A stretch of 43,647 bases of DNA from CAZMXP01 sp964570285 (GCA_964570285.1 CAZMXP010000042.1:1-43647); one strand, 5' to 3'; numbered from the stretch's first letter, positions 1 through 9,204 are shown. The notes: generated from the sequence alone by a model not told the origin. Program-made: numbers and translations.

Positions 1-254
1 CCCTCTACAGTAATTACGAAGGGGGTCAGTGTCTCAGCTACGTTGGCACAGAGGGCGCCCGCTCACCAGCGCCGACGCGACCATCCCGAATTGACTTGCT
101 GTGCGTACCGACTGCCATCGCGGAGTGGCGATGGCCCGGCACGGGAGAGAGGGGAGCAGGAATCACCACAAGACGAGCAGTGGATGCTGCGCCTCGCGGC
201 TCTCCCAGCCGCGGCCGCTCCGAGGATCTCAGGCGCGACTGCGGGCGCGCCCCA
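1..254. other. Non-coding left edge
   Basis: The first 254 bases hold no gene I can support. Reading frames here are extensions of shadows of the minus-strand vWA gene that ends at 255. I see no clear terminator hairpin or repeat. The stretch may be the downstream region of that gene. Confidence 0.4.
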
Positions 255-2270
255 TCAGGGCAGCAGTTCCTCGGCGATCCAGCCGAACTCCACGTCGCCG
301 CGCATCACCCAGAGCGCGTCGTCGTTCCGGGCTTTGAGCAGGCCCGGGATCACCGTCCGCGTGAGCCGCTCGCGCAGGGCCGCACGGCGCTCCTCGGGCA
401 TGTGCCGGATCTCGGCCGCGGTGAGCCGGAGCAGGCTCGTCCGCCCGACCGCGATGCCGCGGCTCGCGAGAAAGATGTCGAAGGAGCCGGGCACGTCCTC
501 CTGCAAGAAAGCCGCGAGAGGGTGGACGCGACCGGCCACGCCGAGGCCGTAGGCCCGCTGGGCGAAGTCCGACCCCGCGCCGGAGCAGAGCAAGTGCAGC
601 GAGCTCAGCAGGAGGTCGATCTCCGGTCGCGCCACGTAGACCTCGCGGTCGAGGATCTGGGCGCCTGCGACCTCGCACGCCGCCCACCCCGTGGCGAAGG
701 CAGGCCCCGACGCCCCCCCGAAGCGCCCCGGCTCTACGCCGGCCCGCTTCAGGAACTCGAGGATCTCCGTCACGCGAGCGATCCCGAAGCGATCGGCCGC
801 GATCGCCTCGGGCCCCTGGCCCGACGCGAGCGCATCGAACACGATCGTCCTCTCCGCAACTGTCGTGGCCTGAACGCCGAGAATCCTGCCGATCCCCTCC
901 ACCAAGCGCGCACTGTCCTCAATCATGCAACACTCCCCGCCCGTCCTCGCGGCCAGCGCCGAGAACTGCCTCGCGCGCGCTCCGATCTCCGGGCGGTTCC
1001 GTGCCTGGTACTGCGCCGATCTGTCGCACTCGGGTCCAACCTGGATGGTGAAGAGCGTGACACGACGCTCTAGAGCCCCGCGCACGATCTCCTCCTCTCC
1101 GATGCGCCGCCGATTCTTCGCGGAACCCGGCTCATGGAACGGTGCGTCGCCCACGAGGATGATTGCGCGCTGCGCGAGGGCGTCCGTGCGCCACTCCATC
1201 TTCTGGAGGCCCGCCTCCAGGCCTTCGTAGCCCGCCTCCTCCGCCTCCTCGCTCGACACCCCGGCGGCCCGCAGCGGTCGCACGAGGCGGAGGAAGCGGT
1301 CGAGGTCGGAGTCGAACGAGTGAATCTGCACCACCTCCTCCCCATTGAAGAGCAGCCGGGCGACGTGGTCCCGGTAGAGGACGAGCCCGAGGCGCACTGC
1401 CGGGCGCGACGGAAGCTCGTGAAGCCCGCGGGCCATGTCCTCAATCGCGCAGCGCATCGAGTGGATGAAGGGTGCCGTGCTCTGCGTGTTGTCCACGCAG
1501 AAGACAACGTCCAGCGCCGAGACGCCTTCGCGGAACGCCGCCACCTGCTCGGGTGAGTAAGCATCGGGCCTGGTCTCGGCCTCCGTGCCGCGGTGCTGCC
1601 CGATGAACGCCAAGTGGACCAATTCGTGAACCGTGCCACCTATCGTCTCCTGCCCCACCTCGATGATCGGCCAAGGACTCGAAGAGCGGGGCGCCTGCGA
1701 CGCGGTGCGCGCGAGCGGATCGACCGAACCTCCGCTGGCGGAGAGGTGCCGGATCAAGTCCTCCTTCGTCTGGAAGACGAGCAGCGCCGGTGTGCGGGCG
1801 CCGGGCTGTCGTCGATAGCGCGCGCCCACACGGGTGGGCCATAGCTCCATGTCATCGGTGCGCACCCAGCCGAGTTCCGAATCCCGCTTCGGCGTGGTTC
1901 CGATGCGGAGTGACGCCGCGCCGCGCTCGAAGATGAAGTAGGGGCGGAAGAACTCAATCCGAGGCGCGGCAGGACTCGCGTCGCCCGGCGTCGAGAAGGC
2001 TTGCACGCCGGGACGCTTCGCAATGGCCTTGAGGCGGATCCCGTGCTCGTTCACGAGGCACTCCATGCCGGGCAGCGGATCGCGGAGGGAGCCCGGGGGC
2101 GTCCGGGGGGTCGGCGCCTCGGGGGAGGGAGCCGCGGGCGTGGGTCGAGGGTCCCGGATCCATGCCGGAACCCGGTCAATTGCGCGGATGAGAGCCGTCC
2201 GCACGCGGTTGCCAGAGGCCGCCGCGGTGATGAGCACCGCGACGGCGATGAACAGGCTGCGGGCGCGCAT
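255..2270 (-). CDS. von Willebrand factor A domain protein, membrane-anchored or secreted
   Basis: This 671-residue protein has a hydrophobic N-terminus (residues 5-19), a proline-rich linker at about 42-62, and a vWA domain from about 250 to 460. The metal-ion-dependent adhesion site reads DNTQS (260-264), a DxTxS variant. VLYRD and ILVGDAPFH are typical vWA strands. vWA domains bind protein partners through a metal ion, so a periplasmic scaffold or adhesion role is likely. An HELVH motif at 215-219 lies just before the vWA domain. It resembles a zinc-protease HExxH, but I cannot say whether it is functional. The start is ATG at 2270, overlapping the stop of the upstream gene (ATGA), so the two genes are translationally coupled. 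The substrate or partner is unknown. Confidence 0.8.
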   Translation of the reverse strand: MRARSLFIAVAVLITAAASGNRVRTALIRAIDRVPAWIRDPRPTPAAPSPEAPTPRTPPGSLRDPLPGMECLVNEHGIRLKAIAKRPGVQAFSTPGDASPAAPRIEFFRPYFIFERGAASLRIGTTPKRDSELGWVRTDDMELWPTRVGARYRRQPGARTPALLVFQTKEDLIRHLSASGGSVDPLARTASQAPRSSSPWPIIEVGQETIGGTVHELVHLAFIGQHRGTEAETRPDAYSPEQVAAFREGVSALDVVFCVDNTQSTAPFIHSMRCAIEDMARGLHELPSRPAVRLGLVLYRDHVARLLFNGEEVVQIHSFDSDLDRFLRLVRPLRAAGVSSEEAEEAGYEGLEAGLQKMEWRTDALAQRAIILVGDAPFHEPGSAKNRRRIGEEEIVRGALERRVTLFTIQVGPECDRSAQYQARNRPEIGARARQFSALAARTGGECCMIEDSARLVEGIGRILGVQATTVAERTIVFDALASGQGPEAIAADRFGIARVTEILEFLKRAGVEPGRFGGASGPAFATGWAACEVAGAQILDREVYVARPEIDLLLSSLHLLCSGAGSDFAQRAYGLGVAGRVHPLAAFLQEDVPGSFDIFLASRGIAVGRTSLLRLTAAEIRHMPEERRAALRERLTRTVIPGLLKARNDDALWVMRGDVEFGWIAEELLP

Positions 2271-3079
2271 CAGCGACCCGATCCTGCCGAGAGGAATTCC
2301 GCGATCGCGGCGCGGGCGTCCGCGGTCCGGTCGGCACGCCCCTCCCAGTCCACGATGGAGGGTGCGAGGGTGCTCGCCGCACGGCCTTCCGAACGCCGCT
2401 CCTCCGAGCGCACGCGCGCCTCGAAGGCCGCGAACTGCTTGGCGAGGTCGGAGTCCGCCCCGAGGGGATCGCCACGCACCGAATCGCCGAGGTCGAGGAG
2501 CTCGCGCCTGAGGCGTGCGTTCTGGAGGCGCGCCACCTGTGTCGCGAGGCGCCCCGCCATCTCACCGCGCTGCCGCCTGGCCTCCTCCTGTGCGGCGCGT
2601 CCCTGCACGAGCGCCTCGTCGAGTCCGGCCAGCATCTTCCGTCGGGTCTCGAGATCGCCCTCAAGGCGGCGGCAGTTCGCGATCCGGCCGAGCGCATCGG
2701 CGGACACATCCTCCCGCGCGTAGTCCTTGCCGCCGATCTCGAACCGCGGCTGGTCCCCGGCGAGCAGCTCCTCGGCACGCCGCAGGTAGGTGCGCTCCTG
2801 ATTGGCACCGGACTCCAGCCGCTGGATGTCCGCTTGCAAGCCGTTGCGACGCAGTTCGGTGTCCGCGAGCTTGTCGGCGTGGGCACGGATGCGGCCGTCG
2901 AGATCGAGGATGCCGGTTTCGAGCTGCTTGACGACGATCGGGTCCGGGGTCGCCCCGTCAACGGCGTCCGAGAGCGCCGAGAAGAGGCCGCGGGTCTTGG
3001 ACCAGAGGGAAGTGGGGCCGAGGACGACGGCGGAGAGAGCGAGGGCCGCGAGGGAGGAGAACGTGATCTTGCGCAGCAT
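2270..3079 (-). CDS. Secreted coiled-coil protein of unknown function
   Basis: A protein of 269 residues. I start it at the ATG at 3079 rather than at the longer frame from 3268, because an AAGGA-type ribosome binding site lies just upstream and the N-terminus then becomes a signal-like hydrophobic segment (MLRKITFSSLAALALSAVV). The rest is charged and helical, with heptad-like stretches around residues 45-190 that suggest a coiled coil. No enzymatic motif is visible. It is the first gene of a two-gene operon with the vWA gene and is transcribed away from the ABC transporter operon. A structural or adaptor role at the membrane is an inference from context only. Confidence 0.7.
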   Translation of the reverse strand: MLRKITFSSLAALALSAVVLGPTSLWSKTRGLFSALSDAVDGATPDPIVVKQLETGILDLDGRIRAHADKLADTELRRNGLQADIQRLESGANQERTYLRRAEELLAGDQPRFEIGGKDYAREDVSADALGRIANCRRLEGDLETRRKMLAGLDEALVQGRAAQEEARRQRGEMAGRLATQVARLQNARLRRELLDLGDSVRGDPLGADSDLAKQFAAFEARVRSEERRSEGRAASTLAPSIVDWEGRADRTADARAAIAEFLSAGSGR

Positions 3080-3322
3080 GGTCGGAGTTCCTTTCCAAGG
3101 GATGTTTCTTGCTTCGCCGCGCCACTCGCGGCAGTGATGGCGCTGTAAGCACTCGCCATGCCAAGGGTCCAACCTGGCTTGTAGGGCCCTCTTCGCGGGT
3201 CGTTGCTCCGCGAGAGCGAAAGCCGAGTGGCGACGAAGCACACCGCAGTTTCGACGTGCCACTTCCATCTGGGCTTTCCGGGCCCGCAGCGGAGGTGGAA
3301 CGCCCCTTGCAACCGGGTCGGC
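3080..3322. promoter_or_regulatory. Divergent intergenic region between vWA operon and ABC operon
   Basis: 243 bases separate the start of the coiled-coil gene (minus) from the start of the ABC ATPase (plus). Promoters for both operons should lie here, which would allow co-regulation. I could not pick a convincing -35/-10 pair. Confidence 0.35.
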
Positions 3323-4213
3323 ATGGTGACCATCCTGCTTCTCGCGATCGCGGCCCTCCTCGCGTTCTCGCGTGCGCTAGTCTCCCCCGCCGCTCCTCGC
3401 GCCCTCGCCGTGGCACAGGGCAGTCGCGCCGCCGGGGCCTACAGGCTGCGACGCGTTACCAAGAGCTACAGGGAGCGCAGCGGTGCCGTCACGCCCGTCT
3501 TCCGCAACGTGGATCTCGACATCGACCGGCACCGGCTGACCGGCGTGGTCGGACCGAGCGGGCAAGGAAAGAGCACGCTCCTGAACCTCCTTGGCGGACT
3601 CGACCTCCCGGACGACGGTGAGGTCCTCCTGTCCGGCCGCCCGGTCGGCTGGACGGGCACGCCCCCCGCGGCCGCCTTCGTGTTCCAGGAGCTGAACCTG
3701 CTGTCACACCTCGACGCTCGCGACAACGTCGCGCTGCCTCTCCTCTGCGCCGGAGTTCCCAGGGCCGAGGCGATGAACGCAGCCGAGGCCGCCCTGCTCG
3801 AGGTCGGCCTTGCCGACCTCGGGAGACGGCACCCGGCGATGCTCTCGCGCGGCCAGCAGCAGCGCGTTGCCGTTGCGCGCGCCGTCGCGTCGCGCGCGCA
3901 AGTGATCCTGGCCGACGAGCCGACGGCGTCGCTGGATCCCGCGAGCGCGGAGGGCGTGATGGCGCTCCTCCGCGAGGTGGCAGCGCGCGGCCGCACCGTC
4001 GTGCTCGTCACCCACGACCTTTCGCTCGCGCATCGCTACTGCGACCGGATCTTGACATGCGAGGGCGGCCGTTTCCGTGATCGCGGGAGAGGGAAGGCGC
4101 CGCAAGCGCGCCTTCGGGAATCGCAAGCGGAGTTTCGGGGGGTAGCACCGAAACCCGCCCCGGGGGGCGACCGATGCGACCGGCACGCGGGTCGCGAGGA
4201 AGGACACGCATGA
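3323..4213 (+). CDS. ABC transporter ATP-binding protein with N-terminal membrane anchor
   Basis: A LolD/MacB-type ATPase of 296 residues from the ATG at 3323. It has Walker A GPSGQGKST (77-85), a Q-loop glutamine at 122, signature LSRGQQQ (174-180), Walker B VILADEP (194-200) and switch histidine 231. The first 30 or so residues are hydrophobic (VTILLLAIAALLAF), which is unusual for a soluble ATPase of this family and suggests a membrane anchor. If the first helix is not real, translation may begin further in. The C-terminal tail after about residue 245 is basic and low-complexity. The stop overlaps the next gene (ATGA). It should power the FtsX-like permease encoded two genes downstream. 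Confidence 0.88.
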   Translation: MVTILLLAIAALLAFSRALVSPAAPRALAVAQGSRAAGAYRLRRVTKSYRERSGAVTPVFRNVDLDIDRHRLTGVVGPSGQGKSTLLNLLGGLDLPDDGEVLLSGRPVGWTGTPPAAAFVFQELNLLSHLDARDNVALPLLCAGVPRAEAMNAAEAALLEVGLADLGRRHPAMLSRGQQQRVAVARAVASRAQVILADEPTASLDPASAEGVMALLREVAARGRTVVLVTHDLSLAHRYCDRILTCEGGRFRDRGRGKAPQARLRESQAEFRGVAPKPAPGGDRCDRHAGREEGHA

Positions 4214-4773
4214 TGCAACTCATTGGAATCGTCGCCCTCCTCTCAGGCACCGCGCTCGGCTTGGCCATGCTGGCTGCAAGCCGGCTCGCCATGCGCCGCC
4301 CCCGAGCCCCCGATTCGATCCCCGCGCACGCGGCGCCGACCGGCCGACGCATCGTCGTACTCGGAGGCTCGCGCCTCGAGTCCGACCTGCCGAGCACCAC
4401 GCTGCAACTCGGGCCCGCGACCGGGTTCTCTGACGCCCTCGTCAGGGCCTCGTCGCCCGAAGAGCCCTGCGCGAACCCCGCGGAACGCCTGATCCAGTTC
4501 CTCGCCGAACTCCCCACGGGCAGCGTCACCCTCGAGTGGCGGCACGTGTCGGAGGCGACTGAAGCGTTCGCCAGCGCGCCCGACGTCGTCCTGCTCGACC
4601 ATCCCGAGATGAACGTCGATGCCCCCCTGCCTGCCGTCATTCGAAGCGCGACGCATCTGGGTGCCGCTTCGAGAATCCCCGTGGTGGTTGTCACGGGATC
4701 TCCCCACCTCGTCCGGCGCGTCGAGGACGAGGGTGCGCCGTCGCCGCTGACGCTCGCGGAGGGTTGCCGGTGA
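4210..4773 (+). CDS. Small single-pass membrane protein of the ABC operon
   Basis: 187 residues, starting at ATG 4210 inside the stop of the ATPase gene. One N-terminal hydrophobic helix (about residues 2-25) is followed by a soluble domain of about 160 residues with alternating hydrophobic strands (RRIVVLGGS, DVVLLDHPE, IPVVVVTGSP). That pattern looks Rossmann-like or receiver-like, but no catalytic motif can be recognised. It sits between the ATPase and the permease, with overlapping stop/start codons on both sides, so it is probably a subunit or accessory of that transporter. Function unknown. Confidence 0.65.
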   Translation: MMQLIGIVALLSGTALGLAMLAASRLAMRRPRAPDSIPAHAAPTGRRIVVLGGSRLESDLPSTTLQLGPATGFSDALVRASSPEEPCANPAERLIQFLAELPTGSVTLEWRHVSEATEAFASAPDVVLLDHPEMNVDAPLPAVIRSATHLGAASRIPVVVVTGSPHLVRRVEDEGAPSPLTLAEGCR

Positions 4774-7112
4774 TGCGGGGCATCGAGATCCTACGGCTCG
4801 CTCTGTCGGACCTGCGCCACCGGCGCGGCACGATCCTCCTCAACGTCCTCGCGGTGGCGATCACGGCGATCTACATCCTCCTGCTGGGCGCCTTCGCGGC
4901 CTCCGTCCACCGTCACCAGCGCGACCTCCTCGCGGGATCGGCGCCGACGAAGATCATCGCGGCAACCGCCGACATCGCCGACCCGAGGCAGCGATTCAAC
5001 GAAACAAAGCTGGCGTGGATAGCCCAGATGCCGGGTGTCCGCCTCGTCTACCCGCACGTCGAGATCGGCGTGCGCCTCTTCGTGCTTCCGGAAGTCGGGT
5101 CCGACGTTCCTCTCGAAGGCCTGGTGGCCGACGACGCGGCGAGGGCGGGGCGGCGCACCGTCTGGGGAGGCGGCCTCGCACCCGAGGAGAGGGAGACGAT
5201 CTTGCTCTCGCGCGCGACGTTCGAGCGGTTGGGGGGCCATGTGGGCGCCTCTCCGGAACCGGGCACGGTCACGGTGGAGGTGCGTCGGACTTCCGGCGGC
5301 CATGAGCAGGTCAAGAGGATCCCGCTGCGCATCGCGGGCCTGCTCGGTCCTCCCGCCGATGACCGGGTCTATGTCGCTGTCGGTCTTGCCGAAGAGCTGG
5401 ACCACTGGTGCACTGGCAAGCAGGAGACCGTCGCGCTCCGTTACGACCATGCTTGTGCCTATGGCCCGCTCGAACACGCGGGGCGCGTACAGGAGGAGGT
5501 CGAGGCGCTCGGGCTTGTCGCTGCGACGGACGGATCCCTCGTCTACCGGGAGTCCGCTGGACCGGTCTGGGTGCGGCTCGGTCCGGGCAAGCGCGCTCCC
5601 ACGGATTGGGACGCGGAGCGCTTCCCGGTTTGGCGTTGGCGCGTCGGCGGGCGATCGGTCGCCCTCCTCGCCAAGGACGACCCTCGCTTGGGTCACCTGC
5701 GATCGCCCGCTGAAGGGGGGCCGATCCTTCAGGTGCCGCGCGGGCTGCCATTGGATTCGGACCTCGCGGGGGAGTGCATGGCGGTGATGCGACACCTGCG
5801 CGAGCAGCGGTGCCGGGAGCTTCTGTCCGGCGCTGGCGTGGTCTCACACCTTGCGCTCGAGACCGCCGCGCTCCTGGTGCTCGGAGGCGGCCCCGGGGGG
5901 CTCGCGCCCGTCGCCGCCTGGCTCCTTCAGACGTCGGCCATGGCGGATCCGGGTCGGGGCCAGCGCGAAGAGCACATGAGATTCGCGGATCCGTGCGTCT
6001 GGACCTCCGGCGAGGAGGATGCGCGGCGACGCGGGTTGGCGCCAGTGGTGCTCACCCCCCTTCGCACGCAGCGCTGGAACCGATACCGGATCACCGACGG
6101 GCGGTCCAAGGATGGCTCCGTCGATGCCGCCGCGGTCGGTGCGCTGGCGATGGGGCGCCCGGCGTTCGTGACGGCGCGCGCGCATCTCCACGTGACCGTC
6201 CGCGTTCGCGGCGTCTCCCTGCCGCTGGTCGGATCCGACGCGGACGACCCGGCTCGGTTCCTTGCTGGGCTCCTCCGCGGCGCGTGGTTCTCTGACGCTC
6301 GAGGACTGCGTCAGGTGGTCCTGCCGGCGCGACTGGGGATCCGCGTCGGCGAGGCAACCGTGCTGCGCGCGGAGCGGGCCTCCGGCACGGTGGACGTTCC
6401 CGTGAACGTCGTCGGCGTCGTGCGCGGTGACCAGTGCTACGCGCCGATGGGACTGGTCGAAGGAGTCACCCGCTGGCAATCGGGGAGCTGGGTGTACCAG
6501 GAGGAACGTGCCTCCTTCGAGTCGCCGCTCGACATCGCGAAGCGCGTGGGCCACGTCCGGTGCGCGATCATTGCCGCGGATGTGGATCACGTAGACGGCA
6601 TCGTCTCCGCCCTCCAAGGGGCGGGCTATCGAACCGAGGACAGCTCGGCCCAGCGCCGCTGGCTCGCACACGTGGAGCGGATGCTCTCGGTGCTCGTATC
6701 GGTGTTCGTGGTCGGCAATCTCGTCAACGGAGTGCTCGCCGTCTGGGTCACCGCCAGGCTGAACGTGAGGACGAAGTTGCGGGAAATCGGGATCCTGCGC
6801 GTACACGGTCTCCGTCCGAGGGAGATCGCAACGCTCTTCGCGTGGGAGGGCGCCCTGATCGGAGCGGCGGCGTTTGTGGCCGCGCTCGCGGTCGCCTTCA
6901 CCTCGCAGCGAGCCGTGGCCAGTACCGTCGGCAACCTGCTGCGAACGGGCAAGGAAGTGGGGGAGCAGGTCTCCCTGCTCGACCCGTCGCTCGGGTGGCT
7001 GATTGGCGTGGCGGCCGCGGTTTCCATCCTGTCGTCGGTCGCGGGGGTCGTGGGGCCCGCTCTCGGGGCGAGCCGCCTCGCCCCCGTCGAGGCGCTCTAC
7101 CGGAGGGACTAG
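4773..7112 (+). CDS. FtsX/MacB-like ABC transporter permease
   Basis: 779 residues from the ATG at 4773, which overlaps the previous stop (TGATG). In-frame TTG and GTG codons just upstream are possible alternatives. One transmembrane helix lies at about 20-44, followed by a large extracytoplasmic region of about 580 residues and three C-terminal helices (about 625-775). The C-terminus contains the FtsX-family phrase KLREIGILRVHGLRPREI. This is the type VII ABC architecture (MacB, LolCE, FtsX), which performs mechanotransmission across the envelope rather than transport through the membrane. The extracytoplasmic region seems to contain two similar halves, each with a LL-PA-D-Y-GL-E-type stretch near 190 and 555. 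Partner ATPase: the gene at 3323. Confidence 0.85.
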   Translation: MRGIEILRLALSDLRHRRGTILLNVLAVAITAIYILLLGAFAASVHRHQRDLLAGSAPTKIIAATADIADPRQRFNETKLAWIAQMPGVRLVYPHVEIGVRLFVLPEVGSDVPLEGLVADDAARAGRRTVWGGGLAPEERETILLSRATFERLGGHVGASPEPGTVTVEVRRTSGGHEQVKRIPLRIAGLLGPPADDRVYVAVGLAEELDHWCTGKQETVALRYDHACAYGPLEHAGRVQEEVEALGLVAATDGSLVYRESAGPVWVRLGPGKRAPTDWDAERFPVWRWRVGGRSVALLAKDDPRLGHLRSPAEGGPILQVPRGLPLDSDLAGECMAVMRHLREQRCRELLSGAGVVSHLALETAALLVLGGGPGGLAPVAAWLLQTSAMADPGRGQREEHMRFADPCVWTSGEEDARRRGLAPVVLTPLRTQRWNRYRITDGRSKDGSVDAAAVGALAMGRPAFVTARAHLHVTVRVRGVSLPLVGSDADDPARFLAGLLRGAWFSDARGLRQVVLPARLGIRVGEATVLRAERASGTVDVPVNVVGVVRGDQCYAPMGLVEGVTRWQSGSWVYQEERASFESPLDIAKRVGHVRCAIIAADVDHVDGIVSALQGAGYRTEDSSAQRRWLAHVERMLSVLVSVFVVGNLVNGVLAVWVTARLNVRTKLREIGILRVHGLRPREIATLFAWEGALIGAAAFVAALAVAFTSQRAVASTVGNLLRTGKEVGEQVSLLDPSLGWLIGVAAAVSILSSVAGVVGPALGASRLAPVEALYRRD

Positions 7113-7114
7113 GC

Positions 7115-7621
7115 ATGCGGTTGACACTCTTCATCGTCAGGTGGCTCGTCGTGGGCGCGGGCGTCGCGTGCGTCTTCGGACTCGGCTGGCTCGCGCGAGA
7201 CTTCGCTCCGGCAACGGCGCCAGCGGAGCCGGCAGGGAGGCCGCCCCTCGGGATCCTGGGCGGAATCGAGGCCCACGTCCGCGATCTGCGGGGCGAGGAA
7301 GTCGCCCTCGTGCGCTACTGCACGGAATTGTCGATCGCGGAGGGGCTGTTGCGAGGGCGCTCCGAGCCGCACGATGCGAACGCGATCAAGGGATTCCGCG
7401 CAGGTCACGAAGCGCGATTGGCTGAGATCCGCGACCGGATCTCCCGGGCCATCGAACTCGAGAGCAGGGTGCGGGAGGCGATGCGCCTGAGGGAGGCCCC
7501 GGAAGAGTCCGAGGCTGTCCGCCAGGGCCTCGCGTTCCTCTACGCCGTTGGCGACGGCACGACGATCCCCCGCCTGCGCTGGGAAGGGGAGACGGGAGGG
7601 AGTTCGGGAGGCCCTCGCTGA
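7115..7621 (+). CDS. Small anchored helical protein, last gene of the ABC operon
   Basis: 168 residues from an ATG two bases after the permease stop. One N-terminal transmembrane helix (about 5-28) is followed by a charged, helix-rich domain (EAHVRDLRGEEVALVRYC, AEIRDRISRAIELESRV) that could form a coiled coil. No family is recognised. Because it is co-transcribed with an FtsX-like permease, it may be a periplasmic effector or scaffold. That is inference only. Confidence 0.65.
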   Translation: MRLTLFIVRWLVVGAGVACVFGLGWLARDFAPATAPAEPAGRPPLGILGGIEAHVRDLRGEEVALVRYCTELSIAEGLLRGRSEPHDANAIKGFRAGHEARLAEIRDRISRAIELESRVREAMRLREAPEESEAVRQGLAFLYAVGDGTTIPRLRWEGETGGSSGGPR

Positions 7622-7985
7622 GCGACAGCGTTCTGGGGGGCGTCATGCACCCGGAGGACGCCAAGCCTCTCGTCAGCGGTATAGCGAACGGCGATGTCCA
7701 CGGATCGAGCGGGAGCAGCGCTCGCACAGGACGAACAGGGTTGTTCCGAAGTGTGCCTCTGACCGCGGAGTGACGCGGCGCCATCGACCCACCGGCGCGG
7801 CTCGATCTCGCGAGGGCCGTCGCGATCCGGGTGGAGTTCGGTTCCCGTGGCCCAATGACCGTTGCGTCCGGAGAAGCCCCGGCTCCCGCTGCACCTCGTC
7901 ACGAGAGTGCAAAGGCAGCCCGGAGCCCTGAGGCTCGACTCTCCACGGCCCCGCCCCCACCCGCGAGCCCTACAGCCTCCAGCCT
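7622..7985. other. Intergenic stretch, 364 bases
   Basis: This stretch lies between the 3' end of the ABC operon (plus) and the 3' end of mltA (minus). No gene can be supported. Its right end carries the heptamer repeat described separately. I see no clear hairpin with a T-tract. Confidence 0.4.
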
Positions 7986-8000
7986 TCAGCCTCCAGCCTG
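7973..8000. repeat. Tandem heptamer CAGCCTn, four copies
   Basis: Four consecutive 7-base units: CAGCCTC, CAGCCTT, CAGCCTC, CAGCCTG. The stop codon of mltA (TGA, positions 7988-7986 on the minus strand) falls inside the repeat, so the last residues of MltA (AGG) are repeat-encoded. Confidence 0.8.
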
Positions 8001-9149
8001 CTTCCGAAGGAAGCAATAGAACAGCCTCCCCTCGCTGTACTGCCCGCCCGCGAGGAGTTCCGGGCTCGGGCCGATGCCGAAGTAGATGTCGGCCCTCCCC
8101 GGGGCGCGGATCGCGCCGCCGGTGTCCTGGTCGAGCGCGAAGCGGATCAGGTCGCCCTTCTGGCCCTTGCTCGTGTATTTCGTGTCGAAGAGCACGAGGC
8201 CGCCGCGCGGGAAGATCTTCTTGTCGGTCGCGAGCGACGCGAGGTCGGTCACCGGCACGCCGATCGAGCCCGCGGGCCACTCGGCGCCCTCGTACTCGGT
8301 AAAGAAGACGTAGCTCTCGTTCTCGAGGATCAGGTCCTTCACGACGTCGGGCTTCTCGCGGTAGAAGCGCCGGATCGCCATCAGCGAGAGGCCGTCCTTC
8401 TTCAGGTGCTTTCTCTCGACGAGCAGCGTGCCGAGCCCCCTGTAGGGGCGGTCGGTCTTGCCCGCGTAGCCCACCTGCAGCATGCCGCCCTCCTTCAGCG
8501 CGATCCGCGCGCTGCCGTTGACGTGCACGATGTAGGCGTCGAGCGGATCCGCGAGCCAGACGAGTTCGGTGCCCCTCAGCATCCCGCTCTTCTCGATCTC
8601 GCGCCGCGCGGGCCACGGCTTCAGCGACCCGTCGGCCATCTTGCGCCCCTTCACCTCGCCGGTGATCGGGTCGCTGACGAGGTCGGGCGGCCTCCGGTAG
8701 AGCGGGAACTGGAACTTGCCGCCGGGCTGCTGGCTCCCCGCGAAGACCGGCGAGTAGTAGCCGGTGAAGAGGACCGTCCCCTTCCGGTCGTAGCCGACCG
8801 ACTCGTAGACGTCGAACCGGCGCAGGAATTCCCTCTCGAACTGCGCGTCGTCCGCGCTCGTGTCGAGCAGTTCGAGCAGCGCCCTCACGCTCGCCTCCGC
8901 CTGCTCGTGGGTGAAGTTCTCAAAGGGGTACCAGCGCCTGCTGCTCGGCGCGGCGAACCACTTGAGGCTCCGCTCCGCCGCGATGCGGAGGTAGGGGCCG
9001 CTCTCGCGGTAGGCCTTCGCAACATCCGGCAGGCGGCTCTTGTCGGTGACGAGGCGCAGCGCCGACTCTCCCGGCCCGAGTTCGCGGGCGTAGTTCTTCG
9101 AGCGGCAGGCGGCGATCAGCACCAAGAGGAGGAGGAGGATCCGGGCCAT
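7986..9149 (-). CDS. mltA: Membrane-bound lytic murein transglycosylase A (MltA)
   Basis: 387 residues. The N-terminus is a lipoprotein signal with lipobox LIAAC at about 11-15, so the protein should be anchored to the outer membrane. The body carries the MltA insert and fold (LFTGYYSPVFAGS, RGTELVWLADPLDAYIVHVNGSARI) and ends with the 3D domain phrase DQDTGGAIRAPGRADIYFG, which holds the family's catalytic aspartate. The enzyme cleaves the MurNAc-GlcNAc glycosidic bond of peptidoglycan and leaves 1,6-anhydroMurNAc ends. Length is normal for the family. The start is ATG at 9149, and the C-terminus runs into a heptamer repeat. Confidence 0.93.
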   Translation of the reverse strand: MARILLLLLVLIAACRSKNYARELGPGESALRLVTDKSRLPDVAKAYRESGPYLRIAAERSLKWFAAPSSRRWYPFENFTHEQAEASVRALLELLDTSADDAQFEREFLRRFDVYESVGYDRKGTVLFTGYYSPVFAGSQQPGGKFQFPLYRRPPDLVSDPITGEVKGRKMADGSLKPWPARREIEKSGMLRGTELVWLADPLDAYIVHVNGSARIALKEGGMLQVGYAGKTDRPYRGLGTLLVERKHLKKDGLSLMAIRRFYREKPDVVKDLILENESYVFFTEYEGAEWPAGSIGVPVTDLASLATDKKIFPRGGLVLFDTKYTSKGQKGDLIRFALDQDTGGAIRAPGRADIYFGIGPSPELLAGGQYSEGRLFYCFLRKQAGG

Positions 9150-9204
9150 GGGTCATAGCCTACTTGGGGGAGGGGCCACGGTGGGGTAGCCTGCGTCGAG
9201 CGCG

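Noticed and set aside
5844..7127. 427-codon minus frame opposite the permease
   Set aside because: Antisense shadow without signal, motif or ribosome binding site.
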